Source: Periconia sp. R9002
Taxonomy: Eukaryota > Ascomycota > Dothideomycetes > Pleosporales > Periconiaceae
Assembly: GCA_023627715.1 (NCBI GenBank)
Contig: JAMAHW010000001.1
Span: 124,001 to 188,000 of the forward strand
DNA: 64,000 nucleotides
Direction of reading: 5' to 3'
Shown: positions 35,435 through 45,151 of the stretch, piece after piece
How the letters are laid out: the number at the start of each line of letters is the position of its first letter
How positions within the stretch are numbered: the stretch's first letter is position 1
Notes under the pieces: generated by a model
Seen by the model: the letters and a program-made list of their open reading frames with translations, nothing else
What the model was told of the DNA's origin: nothing
Database searches by the model: none
Position numbers and translations under genes: made by a program

Positions 35435-36335
35435 TTACTGCGCAGTTCTGAGCTCAACCGATCCATCGGCCATACCAAAATACACTGCGACTGGTTTCTG
35501 GCCGCTAGTGACAGTCTTCCTGCTGTCTGTCAACCTAAGGGCCTCAGAATCAGGGCCGTTCAAGCCAGAGAAGATGCCGACTTCAAGAACGCCGGTGAGG
35601 CTTTTGATCGCTTCACTCAGCTTTGTCACCTCCCATGTGCCATCGCTACCGTCACCCTTGCCTTTGCCTGACTCGACATCTTTCTTCACTAGCAGCGTCT
35701 TGAAGGGTGCATCGATAATGTAAAAGTCTTGGTCTGTCTTCAGCGGTCCGGACTTTTCAAGCAGAGTGTTGCGCAATTTTGGCTCCGTGGAGCCAAGAGT
35801 CTTCAAAGCGCGGAGAACAACGGGGACAGAGATGGGTGCGACCTCGATCGGAATGGTAGGCCAATTTGTCAAAAGGCGATCCTGTTTTTTGCGGTAATCT
35901 GTAACGGGAATAATTAGACTTGACTGGTTCTGTGGCACCATTGGTTGAGGACTTGCCTGCTACGCAAACAAACTTTCGCGCCCGCTGAGCCACCAATTTC
36001 TCTTGAAACAAGCAAGCACCCCCGCCCTTTATGCAGTTCAACTCAACGTCGACCTCGTCAGCGCCATCGAATGCAACGTCTAGCAAGGTATCTTCAGCAA
36101 GGCTATCAAACGCGATAGGAGTCAAGCCGGCTTTTACAATAACTTGTCGTGACTGATAACCGGTCGGAACGAAGCGGATGGCGGGATTTGTCGACGCGTG
36201 CTTAATAGCCTCGACAACGTATACTATCGTCGTACCAGAACCGATCCCAACATTGGTAGCATTTGGATCGAAATGATCTTTTACGGCCTGCTCGGCAGCT
36301 GCGCGCTTCGCGGCTTCGACGGTGCTGTCTGACAT
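35435..36335 (-). CDS. RKI1: ribose-5-phosphate isomerase A
   Basis: Exon 1 is 35957-36335 and exon 2 is 35435-35898; the product from MSDSTVEAAKR is 280 residues. The 58-nt intron (35899-35956) begins with GC, not GT (G|GCAAGT), and ends in AG; this splice gives FVCVADYRKK, the expected family sequence. Motifs include GIGSGTT (phosphate binding), DGADEVD (catalytic Asp region) and LIKGGGAC-like NCIKGGGACLFQEKL with catalytic Lys and Glu. The enzyme interconverts ribose-5-phosphate and ribulose-5-phosphate in the pentose phosphate pathway. The frame continues open upstream to an ATG at 36563, adding 76 residues that look like a mitochondrial targeting sequence. The gene is divergent from the NEDD8 E1 subunit gene. 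Confidence 0.94.
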
Positions 36336-36890
36336 GTTGGTTTGGCTCTGCAACCTAGAAGAAGACGTCCAGGTCCGAATGAGAGGTGTGAGACGTTGTG
36401 ATGTAGAAGGAAACTGGTCCCGGAGCGTTGCTTTTAAAACTGGACGTAAAAATGATGCGGAGATATGCGATGGCGTTTGACTGAGCCAACGACCTCTCCC
36501 GTGTGTGAAAGGACGAATTGAATTTGTGAGTGTTTGAGCTGGTCGTCGGATGTGAGGGGGCATCAATTGCTATGCGGAAAGGCCCTATAATGAAGATTTG
36601 GAAAGGAGAGACCGATATAAACACGCAGATTTATAGAAATTTTGGGCTCGATGAGGAAGCGCGGAAGACGGGATGTGGTGACGAAAGGAGGGGTCTCGAT
36701 CCCTGTGCGGCAGCAAGTCTGCCCCGCCATGGATTTGCTAAGCAACAGTCATGGATCCATGCTCCTCTATGCGCATACGTGATAGGGCGGTACGGAGCGG
36801 CAGAATCCCAGCGGTGCCTGGAGCTCATCACTTCAAGAAACAACATTGCTCGACACTTCACGCTACCCTGATCATAACCAATCCGGAAAC
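36336..36890. other. shared upstream region of RKI1 and ULA1, with in-frame RKI1 5' extension
   Basis: The first 228 nt (36336-36563) are an open in-frame extension of RKI1. A TATAAAT box on the minus strand near 36634 lies about 70 nt before the upstream ATG. The rest holds the promoters of both divergent genes. Confidence 0.5.
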
Positions 36891-38755
36891 ATGGCGGACT
36901 TACCTCCTCCTGTTCAGGGTCCAACTGCAAAAGAAAGGAAGTATGCAGTCAATCCACCCAAGTACCCCGCTTAACCTGCATAAATAGCTAACACACCACC
37001 AGATATGACCGCCAGCTCCGTCTATGGGGAGCCACTGGCCAGATCGCTCTCGAAAACTCCCACATCCTCGTCGTGAATTCTGGACCTGGTGTTGTCGGCG
37101 TCGAAACACTCAAAAATCTCGTCCTTCCCGGAATTGGGAATTTCACCATACAAGACTCCGCCGTGGTACAAGAGGCAGACTTGGGCGTGAACTTCTTTTT
37201 GGAGGAAGAGCACCTGGGGGGTTATCGTGCGGAGCATACATGTAATCTGCTCAAGGAGCTGAATCCCGACGTGAACGGCAACTTCATCACCGAGGTATGA
37301 TCATGATCGCACCAGTGCTATATACGGCAAGACTGATAGTGATCAGCCCATAGACACGTGGCTGTCCAACCCCGATGTTCTTTCGCCCTACACGCTGATC
37401 CTGGTGATTGCGCCCATCAAACACGAACTACTTGTCAAGATCTCGACCCATGCGAATACCGCGTTAATTCCCTTCCTCTACGTCCACTCTGTGGGCTTTT
37501 ATTCACACTTCTCTGTGCATCTGCCTCCCGCGTACCCCATCGTTGATACCCACCCAAGCCCGGAAACAACCACGGACTTGCGGTTATTGAAACCATGGCC
37601 AGAACTCCTAGAGTACGCCGCACAAAAGACCGCGGATCTGGAAAACATGAGCGCCGACGACCACGGCCACGTGCCATTCGTTGCTTTGCTGTTACATTAC
37701 CTGGAGGAATGGAAGAAAGAGCATAATGGCGAGGCACCACAAAACTACAAAGAGAAAACAGCCTTTAGGGATATTGTGTCCAAAGCTGCGCGCACAAACA
37801 ATCCAGAAGGCGGAGAGGAGAACTTCGACGAGGCAGTAGCAGCCGTACTCAAATCGTTGAACCCTCCCGAGCCCAGTAGCACGGTCAAGGACATATTCAA
37901 AGCGCCTGAATCTCTACTGATACGCCAGAATTCGCCTAGTTTCTGGGTGATAGCGAACGCAATCGGACTGTTTTACACAAAGTATGGAGTTCTGCCTGTG
38001 CCTGGGGCGGTTCCGGATATGAAAGCTCGGTCGGCCGACTACATTGAACTCCAGAATGTATACAAGTCGAAAGCAAGAAAAGATCTGGCTGAAGTCTTGG
38101 ACAGCGTGCGCTTTTTGGAACGAAATGCAGGCAGAAGTGAACCGATCGAAGAGAAGGACGTGGAAGCTTTCTGCAAAAATGCGGCACACATCAAACTGGT
38201 ACGAGGGCGTCCTCTCCTCACAGTTCCACCAGAAGGGGATGTGAAGTGGGGAGATAGAGCAAAGGCGATAGGTAAGACTGAGCATTTTCGATGCCCTGAC
38301 TTCGGCCCTCACTAACGAGCATAGCACAAACGCTGACTTTCCCCGATTCCCTTGTCCCCTTGTATATCGCTTTTCTTGCTTGGGATAAATTTATTGCAAC
38401 ACATGATAAGGATGCTTCGCTTGGCGCTCCCAAAGTACCAGGTGAGACAGACTCAGATGTGGAAACAGACACTGAAAAGGTCACGGGCATGGCTGTGCAT
38501 ATTGCAAACCAGTTGGTGAAGGAAGCCAATGCTTCTCTCGATGAGGATGAATTCTCAACTTTGAACAAACAGCTTTCGGATTTCTCCCATGAACTTGTGC
38601 GGGCGGGTGGTGCGGAGCTCCACAACATTTCCGCCGTTACTGGAGGGATTGTTTCACAAGAGATCATTAAAGTCATTACAGAGCAATACGTACCTGTGGA
38701 CAATACATGCATATTCGATGGCGTAAAGAGCAAGACATCTGTTTTTAGGGTATAG
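36891..38755 (+). CDS. ULA1: NEDD8-activating enzyme E1 regulatory subunit (Ula1/APPBP1)
   Basis: Exons 36891-36940, 37003-37294, 37347-38271 and 38325-38755 encode 565 residues. The start KYDRQLRLWGATGQIALENSHILVVNSGPGVVGVETLKNLVLPGIG is the ThiF/E1 adenylation fold of the inactive half. The end GGAELHNISAVTGGIVSQEIIKVITEQYVPVDNTCIFDG is the conserved family C-terminus. The middle is the helical domain (FWVIANAIGLFYTKYGVLPVPG). There is no catalytic Cys domain, as expected: it pairs with Uba3 to activate NEDD8/Rub1, which then modifies cullins. This step is needed for SCF and CUL4-DDB1 ligases, both represented in the window. Each intron was placed to keep the family sequence continuous. Confidence 0.95.
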
Positions 38756-39090
38756 ATAAAGACTAGGGAGTTGGGGAAACTTCGTAGGTGAAGCTAACGT
38801 TGGCTCAAAGAGTCTGAGTTATTGAAGAGAATGGAAAAAGGGAGATATCCCCAGTTCGCTCTACGGTCGACTGCATAATCAAGTCTAGTTCGCCATCAAC
38901 TACTCCATTGAGTATGCTTGAACAGTTGTAGTTCGATCAATTGATGCACATAGTCAAGATTGACCTCATCTCACTGGAGTAGTACATCGAAGTTTGCGTA
39001 AAATCACTCACTTGCAGACACACACATGTATGCATATGTATGTATATATTGCAGAGCACTTGATCTCGCCATACACTCACCTTTCCAACA
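38756..39090. other. intergenic between ULA1 and RAD18
   Basis: 335 nt. A TATATA element at 39043-39048, after a run of TATG units, lies about 45 nt before the first RAD18 ATG. Nothing else was seen. Confidence 0.55.
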
Positions 39091-40650
39091 ATGCGTCAAA
39101 AATCTATATTGGAATTTCAGCCTCTTCGTCGTGTCGGCGGTCCGACTGCTGACAAAGCGGCCAACGACCTGCAATCTGAGTCACGTGAACACGCCCGCAA
39201 GTTAGGCGCGTCGTCTCTCTTACGCGCTCCTCCCGACACTCAGTCTTCTCACCTCACAATGCCCGCGATGGAACTGAAAGATTTTACAGACTCTACCGAC
39301 TGGATCGACACGTCCCTCACCGCTTTTGAACCACTCGATGCCGCTCTTCGATGTGAAGTTTGCAAAGAATTCTACAGCAACCCGGTCATCACGTCGTGCG
39401 CGCATACCTTCTGCAGCCTGTGCATACGGAGATGCATATCGGTCGATGGAAAATGCCCTACTTGCAAAAATATATGTCAGGCCGACAAATTGGTCATGAA
39501 TATCGCCATCCGGGAGGTTGTGGCAAAATGGACGGATGGGCGAAAAGATGCCTTGGAGCTTGCGAGGAAAGACAAAGAAATTCACGGTGACAGTGGGAAG
39601 AAAAGAAAAATCGAGGACACAGACCTAGAAGAGGAGCAAGAGCCGGTACGACAAACAAGGTCAAGAACCACGAGGAGTGGCCGTTCAGATGGCAGTCAGA
39701 AAACACATGAGGCCATGGTTGTGCCGGATAGCGAGGAGGAGGATGACGACGAGTACGTTCCGAACGGCTTCGCCAGGTGCCCTATGTGTAAAAGCCCCAT
39801 GAAAATGGAACTGGTGTTTGACCATGTTGCGGTTTGCACAGGGGAAAGTACAGGGCGCACCGCACGTACGAAGTAGGTCTCCACATGGGTCCAAACTGGT
39901 CAAGTGCTGAAAAGAACCAGAAATCCGAATGCATTTCCCAATGCGATGCGAACCCTACCGAAACAGGCCGTACCTCCTGCGACCCGCTTGTCCGGCCTCA
40001 ACTATGCCATGCTTACGGAAACAGCGTTGAAGAAGAAACTGAAGGAACTTGGCATACCGGCCACCGGTTCGAAACCGGTGTTGATTAGACGGCATCAAGA
40101 ATGGCTTAATATTTTCAATTCAAACTGCGATGCAGCGGAAAATGTCAGGAAACCAAAGCGGGAGCTGCTCAGAGAACTGGAAGCATGGGAACGCACACAA
40201 GGAGGGCACGCAAGCATCAAAAATTCACATATCATGAAAAAGGATTTTGATGGGGCAGGCCACGCTACCACACATAAGAGCCAGTTTGATGATCTCATCG
40301 CACAAGCAAGGGCGAAAGCGAACCAACGACCTAAGTTGGAAACAGAACCAATTCAACAAAAGCCCAGTGTGGGTTCTCCACACGACGAAGAACAGGCACA
40401 GCCTTATAAAGACAACGAAGCCGCTTTGTCAAGCATCAGGCGCAAAGTGGATGAAGCCAACGCTGTTAACGGGACCGGTTCTCCTCTCGACCAAGAAGTC
40501 GAGCTGACAAAAGAATTATCAATACATGACAACCAGACTCCTCCTACACCCAATGGTGTAGAATTCTCTGCAAATGGCTCGAGACAAATTCCCATGTTTG
40601 AAGTCCCTGCGGAACCTGTCGTGGATGTGGAAAGCTCAAACACGAGCTAG
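39091..40650 (+). CDS. RAD18: postreplication repair E3 ubiquitin ligase Rad18
   Basis: Exons 39091-39872 and 39915-40650 flank a short 42-nt intron and give 505 residues. In order: a RING finger (CEVCKEFYSNPVITSCAHTF, then C..C..C, residues ~90-130), an acidic stretch, a UBZ4 zinc finger (CPMCKSPMKMELVFDHVAVC, ~230-250) and a SAP motif (LKKKLKELGIPATGSKPVLIRR, ~310-335). This is the Rad18 architecture. With Rad6 it monoubiquitinates PCNA at stalled forks. The family's usual N-terminus is close to MELKDFTDSTDW (ATG 39268 or 39259). The upstream ATG at 39091 adds 56 residues and is kept here because a TATA element lies just before it. Either start is possible. Confidence 0.93.
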
Positions 40651-41176
40651 TTGATTTCTCAATAGACAAATTATTATCTAGATATTCGTCACATGTCAAT
40701 GATACCCATGCATTATCGTGCTTGACAGCACACATTTTAATTTTTCTCTTTTTGATCATGACACTGTTCGATGATGCTTGCGAAGTGTACGATACCCAGT
40801 GGGGGAGTGTAAATGTGGTCCTCAGAACCACTTAACTGACCCCCCTAGATCAGTCTGGTAACGAATCTCATGATACCGGATACAAACGAACAAGCATCAC
40901 ATCCGCCTTCATTCACCTATAGCTTAATTGATCGATTTCCGCCGTTAAGGTAGCTTCCGCCGTTTCTGTTCTGGCCAAATCCTTTCTTTCTAATCATTTT
41001 GTGCCTCCCCTTCTCTCCGTCCCCTCTTCTTTGCTCTTCTCCACCAATTTTCTATCTACCGACCCTTCTCTACTGAGCTCTTGACACTGGTGTGAACGAT
41101 ATATTGCACTGCGTCGCCAACACTACCTTTACCAACTAACTGCACTAACCTTTTTCCAGTCTGCTATTCAACAACG
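40651..41176. other. intergenic between RAD18 and the 835-residue protein gene
   Basis: 526 nt ending in a pyrimidine-rich leader (about 40980-41170). No gene seen. Confidence 0.6.
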
Positions 41177-43684
41177 ATGGCGAACAACTTCCGCAAAGGA
41201 TCTCCGCCCACCAAAGGCTGCCCACTGGACCTTGGCAGTTACTGCGAACGACATATAGAACTCAACTCCTCACATCTGTGCTCTACACGCACGGGGAACA
41301 AAGAATCTACACATTCCAAGCCATGCCGGCTGGATCGCTACCAGAAGTCTACTTCACCAAGGTCAAGGGTGTTAGCACCTGGCTCTATTGCTCCGGAATT
41401 TGCACATTTGCTCCACGACAACCTACCCTCCTCCTCGAGCTCTCTGGCTCATTCCAGAACCAACCAGGATATGCCTGTGCTACCTTCCTCTGGTCAACAT
41501 CGAGGTGACTATTCCCGCTCTGATACCCATCGCTCTACCGCTTTCATACCTATAAGAAACCCCTATCTGAATAAAATCGATGGCCACCCCCGAGAGAAGA
41601 TTAGACCTGGAACGCCCTACCCACTGGAAGATGACCTTCAACAGTCAACAATTAAGGGAGGCGATTACACCCAGGGCTCACAGGGCTCACAGGGCTCAAA
41701 TGATGAGATGGTGTCACGTGTTGGGCAAGTCGCAGAGGCCATGATGAACGTACAGCTTGGTGACAAACCTAGATTAATATCCATTGGGGGAGCGACTAAA
41801 ACGTCCCGTCACACGACAAGCGGTGCCCAACGCACGTCGGATGCAGTAACCACTGCCTCTTCAACTCAAGAACAATCCGAGCACAACGCAGCACAGTTTG
41901 GTCTTCACGAAGTAATCAGACCAGGTGTTTCAGAGAGGCTACCGAGATACTCCACACCTGTTATCCCTGGAGCTTGGCCTGTGACTCCTCCACCACCAGA
42001 GACCCCTTCAAAGACATTCACAGTGCCATCCACAACGCGAGACAGCACGGAAGAGCAGCGACTACCATTCTTGCTGAACGAAGAGGCAGTTGAACGTCTA
42101 CAAAGTCTTCCAATCGCCCACTTGACTCACGACAACTATAGACGAGATAGCAAGACTGTTGCGAACCATGTCGAGAACATCGAGACGAGCCAGTCTACAG
42201 CGCATACCCGAGGCTATAAATCTTCATGGATGGGGGTTTTGGAGAGTAATGCGGACATAGAGATCACTGTGTCTCCGAGGACGCCTTCAACACAAGATGT
42301 ACCGGGTTTAACGGCTACAGCCAATACTCCGTCGTCATTGTCTCCGTCGACCACCGATTTTCTGCATCCCAGAACCGATTCCGAGCCCTCGTCTTCGCAG
42401 GATTTCTTCGGAAACCAAATCTCTTCGTCTATTGAGCCACCCCAAGAGACACTAGCTCCACGTTCAAGTCTTCCTTCAAATTCACATGAAGTCTGGGATA
42501 CACCTCTACATCCTCTTACACCCCGTCCTACACCCCGTCCTACACCCCCAATCCCACCTCCTTATCATCACTCAAACTATTCAGTCCCCTACACAATCTC
42601 CACTCATGCTTCAATTTCTATTCCAGCGACATCCAATCCCCCTTCACCTCGCGTAGGGGTTTTCAATATCAGCGATGCAATCCTGCGGACTGCAAGTGGA
42701 CGCACATATCTTATGCCTGAGCGGCAGGAACCCGTTGATCTTACCCCATTGCTTCAAGAGTCGCGGCAAATGGCCGAATCCTCAGACGCGAGTGCAGAAA
42801 TGGAAAACTGCTTGAAAACTCAAGACACGATGGAGCCGACACCGAGGAAAACTCCTCGAAACCCGTACCGGCTCACCGCAGCTCAAGAGGAACTCAGAAG
42901 AGCTCTCATCCAGCGTCATTTCCGTCGCAACCAATCCCAAAGCCCCGATACTCTTTCCTCTAGCTCTTCCGCAACTACCGTCCAGTCCTACTCGACACCC
43001 TCCCCCGACCAACATTTCGGCTACCCCCTCCACTCCTTCTCCCACCCCTACGACGCACTCAACCCCTATAACCTCCTCCACACCTCCCCAAGCTCAGAAT
43101 GGATCGACACAGACGCGAGCACGATCGACTCCAGCCAGCCAATTCCCGCTCTGTCAGACATCCAAGAAGAGCAAGCAACAACCGAGATGCAGGAGCGCAG
43201 AACCCCCTCCTCCAACGCCCTAAAACGCCACCTCCTCTCGCTCTACCACAACTTCCACACTCTCCAGAGCACGGTCCAGTATAAATGGACCGCATCGAAG
43301 CAGAAACGCCGCGCTTTCCTCCGTCGCGTAAGCGGCCGCGCGCGGTTTCATCAGAGTCGTTCCCTCGCACTCATCAAGAAGAAACATCATGCTGCGATGG
43401 CGAAACTGACCCAGCATGTTTCAGTCGCGTCTGATTATGTGTCGTCGACTGGATCGGCCATACGCCCGCAGTGGCAGCGGCGGGGATGGGTTCGAAAGGG
43501 GGTTTGGAGGCGGTATGTGAAGATCCCTTCTAATTTGAAGGTGAGTCGGAAGAAGAAGGCGGTGAGGAAGTTTATGAAGAGGATTTTGGCGAAGATGGGG
43601 AATTTAAGGGGCAAGTTAAGGAAGAGGGAAAATATTGAGGGCATTGAGGTTATTGAGGGAATGGAGAGTTTGCACTTTGAGTAA
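41177..43684 (+). CDS. large disordered Ser/Pro/Thr-rich protein with basic C-terminus, unknown
   Basis: A single exon encodes 835 residues. I do not recognise it. The first ~690 residues are rich in Ser, Thr, Pro and Gln with no clear domain. Small internal repeats are present: GSQ repeated near residue 170 and TPRP units near residue 450. A conserved-looking patch, VGVFNISDAILRTASGRTYLMP, lies near residue 500. The last ~140 residues are strongly basic and predicted helical (LSLYHNFHTLQSTVQYKWTASKQKRRAFLRR, then many Lys/Arg), ending in an acidic tip. The long uninterrupted frame and codon use support a real gene. The basic end could bind nucleic acid or membranes; this is only a guess. Confidence 0.75.
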   Translation: MANNFRKGSPPTKGCPLDLGSYCERHIELNSSHLCSTRTGNKESTHSKPCRLDRYQKSTSPRSRVLAPGSIAPEFAHLLHDNLPSSSSSLAHSRTNQDMPVLPSSGQHRGDYSRSDTHRSTAFIPIRNPYLNKIDGHPREKIRPGTPYPLEDDLQQSTIKGGDYTQGSQGSQGSNDEMVSRVGQVAEAMMNVQLGDKPRLISIGGATKTSRHTTSGAQRTSDAVTTASSTQEQSEHNAAQFGLHEVIRPGVSERLPRYSTPVIPGAWPVTPPPPETPSKTFTVPSTTRDSTEEQRLPFLLNEEAVERLQSLPIAHLTHDNYRRDSKTVANHVENIETSQSTAHTRGYKSSWMGVLESNADIEITVSPRTPSTQDVPGLTATANTPSSLSPSTTDFLHPRTDSEPSSSQDFFGNQISSSIEPPQETLAPRSSLPSNSHEVWDTPLHPLTPRPTPRPTPPIPPPYHHSNYSVPYTISTHASISIPATSNPPSPRVGVFNISDAILRTASGRTYLMPERQEPVDLTPLLQESRQMAESSDASAEMENCLKTQDTMEPTPRKTPRNPYRLTAAQEELRRALIQRHFRRNQSQSPDTLSSSSSATTVQSYSTPSPDQHFGYPLHSFSHPYDALNPYNLLHTSPSSEWIDTDASTIDSSQPIPALSDIQEEQATTEMQERRTPSSNALKRHLLSLYHNFHTLQSTVQYKWTASKQKRRAFLRRVSGRARFHQSRSLALIKKKHHAAMAKLTQHVSVASDYVSSTGSAIRPQWQRRGWVRKGVWRRYVKIPSNLKVSRKKKAVRKFMKRILAKMGNLRGKLRKRENIEGIEVIEGMESLHFE

Positions 43685-44515
43685 TTGGTTTGGCGGCGTT
43701 TGGCGTTTATGGTGTTCACGGTGTTTAATGATTGTCTGTTTAATGTATCCTGATATCCTACAGTAGGTTATCAGCTGTTTGTTTAATTCTTTATCGTAAA
43801 AGGTATCCTATTGTCTATTAAACCCCTGTAATAGCATAATTGCGTAGTGAAACTGAGCATGGAAGCGAAAAAACAAAGGTATCTCTAGGTATCTAGGGAT
43901 ATAACTAAGTGTTGATTACTTACACGTTGACGTCCTACTCGTAGGACTTGTTTTTGTGGGAGGTGTGGTAGTATAGAAGATAGATTACCATAAATTTTTC
44001 CTAGTAGTAGTCAGTTTCATCACGATAATGATATAAAATTATGGAAAATTCAGCTTACTATGATGTATATAACTCCAAGTCAAACAGCGAAAATAATGTA
44101 GAAGAGAGATGCATGTGTCAGTAGATAATGCAAAGTTCAACGTGACATCTATCGTGACATTGGGAGTTTTAACACATGAACTACTACAACACATATATTC
44201 TAATACATGAAAACACTGCAAAATGCATTCCAACATCCTTCAGATGACTGCACACCTCCTACTCAAAAAAGACAAAGCAAACGCACATCACGAAATGAAA
44301 ACACCACAAAAACCATCCCAACACGCTTCAAACAGCCACAACATCACTGACACAAAAATAAAAACGCGAAGAACATTCATGTATAATCAATATTCCATTG
44401 ATGCTATCCTAGTGTCCCTCAAGACATCCCTATGGCTCCGTCACATAGTGGTGAACGGGCGGAAAAGTAAGAAAGGAAACCCGTCACAGTGTATCCCCCC
44501 ATCCCAACAAGCTCT
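43685..44515. other. intergenic between convergent genes at 43.7 and 44.5 kb
   Basis: 831 nt, very AT-rich, with no supported gene. Confidence 0.6.
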
Positions 44516-45151
44516 TTAGGCGTCGTCTTCGGTGTCCTCGTCAGCGACCACGACGGTCTGCTGACGCTGTTGCATGAATTGCCGGAGGTTCTCCATGGTA
44601 TCCCGCTTGTCGTAGACCCCCAGAATCATTGCCGCTTCGACCTTCTCGCAGGCCTCCTTGAAGAACGTCGGCTTGATGGATGCAAAGTTCTTGAACTCAT
44701 TGACGGGATGCTTGTCGGACTTGAGGTAGAAGTAAGTGCAGAGCGACTTGAGGCGGCGGATACAGACGGTCTCCGAATCGAAGAGAACGCAGGCGCGGAA
44801 CATGAACTTGAATTCGCACTTCTTGTGGAGGTCCTCGTTGGTGAGATAATGGACGTCGGTGTGGAAGTCGTAGTACTTGGCGCCGGTGAAGTCGATACCG
44901 CCGTCCTTGCGGAGGGAAGCGAAGAGCTGGTAACGGATCTCTCCGATGGAGTCTTCCGTGACGAACATGCCGATATTGAGCATAGCGCAGTCTTCGTAGG
45001 TGGCGCGGTCGAGCTCTCCGGGGTTTCCAAACCACAGGTGAGACTTCGAGCTCTTGCTCTTGACAGCGGCAAAGGCGGAGGAGAATTTCTCCTCGGCCCA
45101 GGCGTTCACGCCGGCGATAGTGTAGTCATTGGCGGCGGTGGAGGAAGACAT
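44516..45151 (-). CDS. unrecognised 211-residue protein with strong codon bias
   Basis: A single exon encodes 211 residues with no signal peptide and no membrane segment. I do not recognise the family. Visible features are WAEEKFSSAFAAVKSKSSKSHLW, an aromatic- and Cys-containing middle (FKFMFRACVLFDSETVC, LCTYFYLKS) and an acidic tail (DEDTEDDA). Codon choice is unusually strict for the window: all nine Arg are CGN and 16 of 17 Lys are AAG, with mostly C-ending codons. In fungi this goes with high expression. A TATATAAA box lies 78 nt upstream of the ATG. The protein is probably abundant, soluble and cytosolic or nuclear. Its function cannot be told from the sequence. Confidence 0.85.
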   Translation of the reverse strand: MSSSTAANDYTIAGVNAWAEEKFSSAFAAVKSKSSKSHLWFGNPGELDRATYEDCAMLNIGMFVTEDSIGEIRYQLFASLRKDGGIDFTGAKYYDFHTDVHYLTNEDLHKKCEFKFMFRACVLFDSETVCIRRLKSLCTYFYLKSDKHPVNEFKNFASIKPTFFKEACEKVEAAMILGVYDKRDTMENLRQFMQQRQQTVVVADEDTEDDA

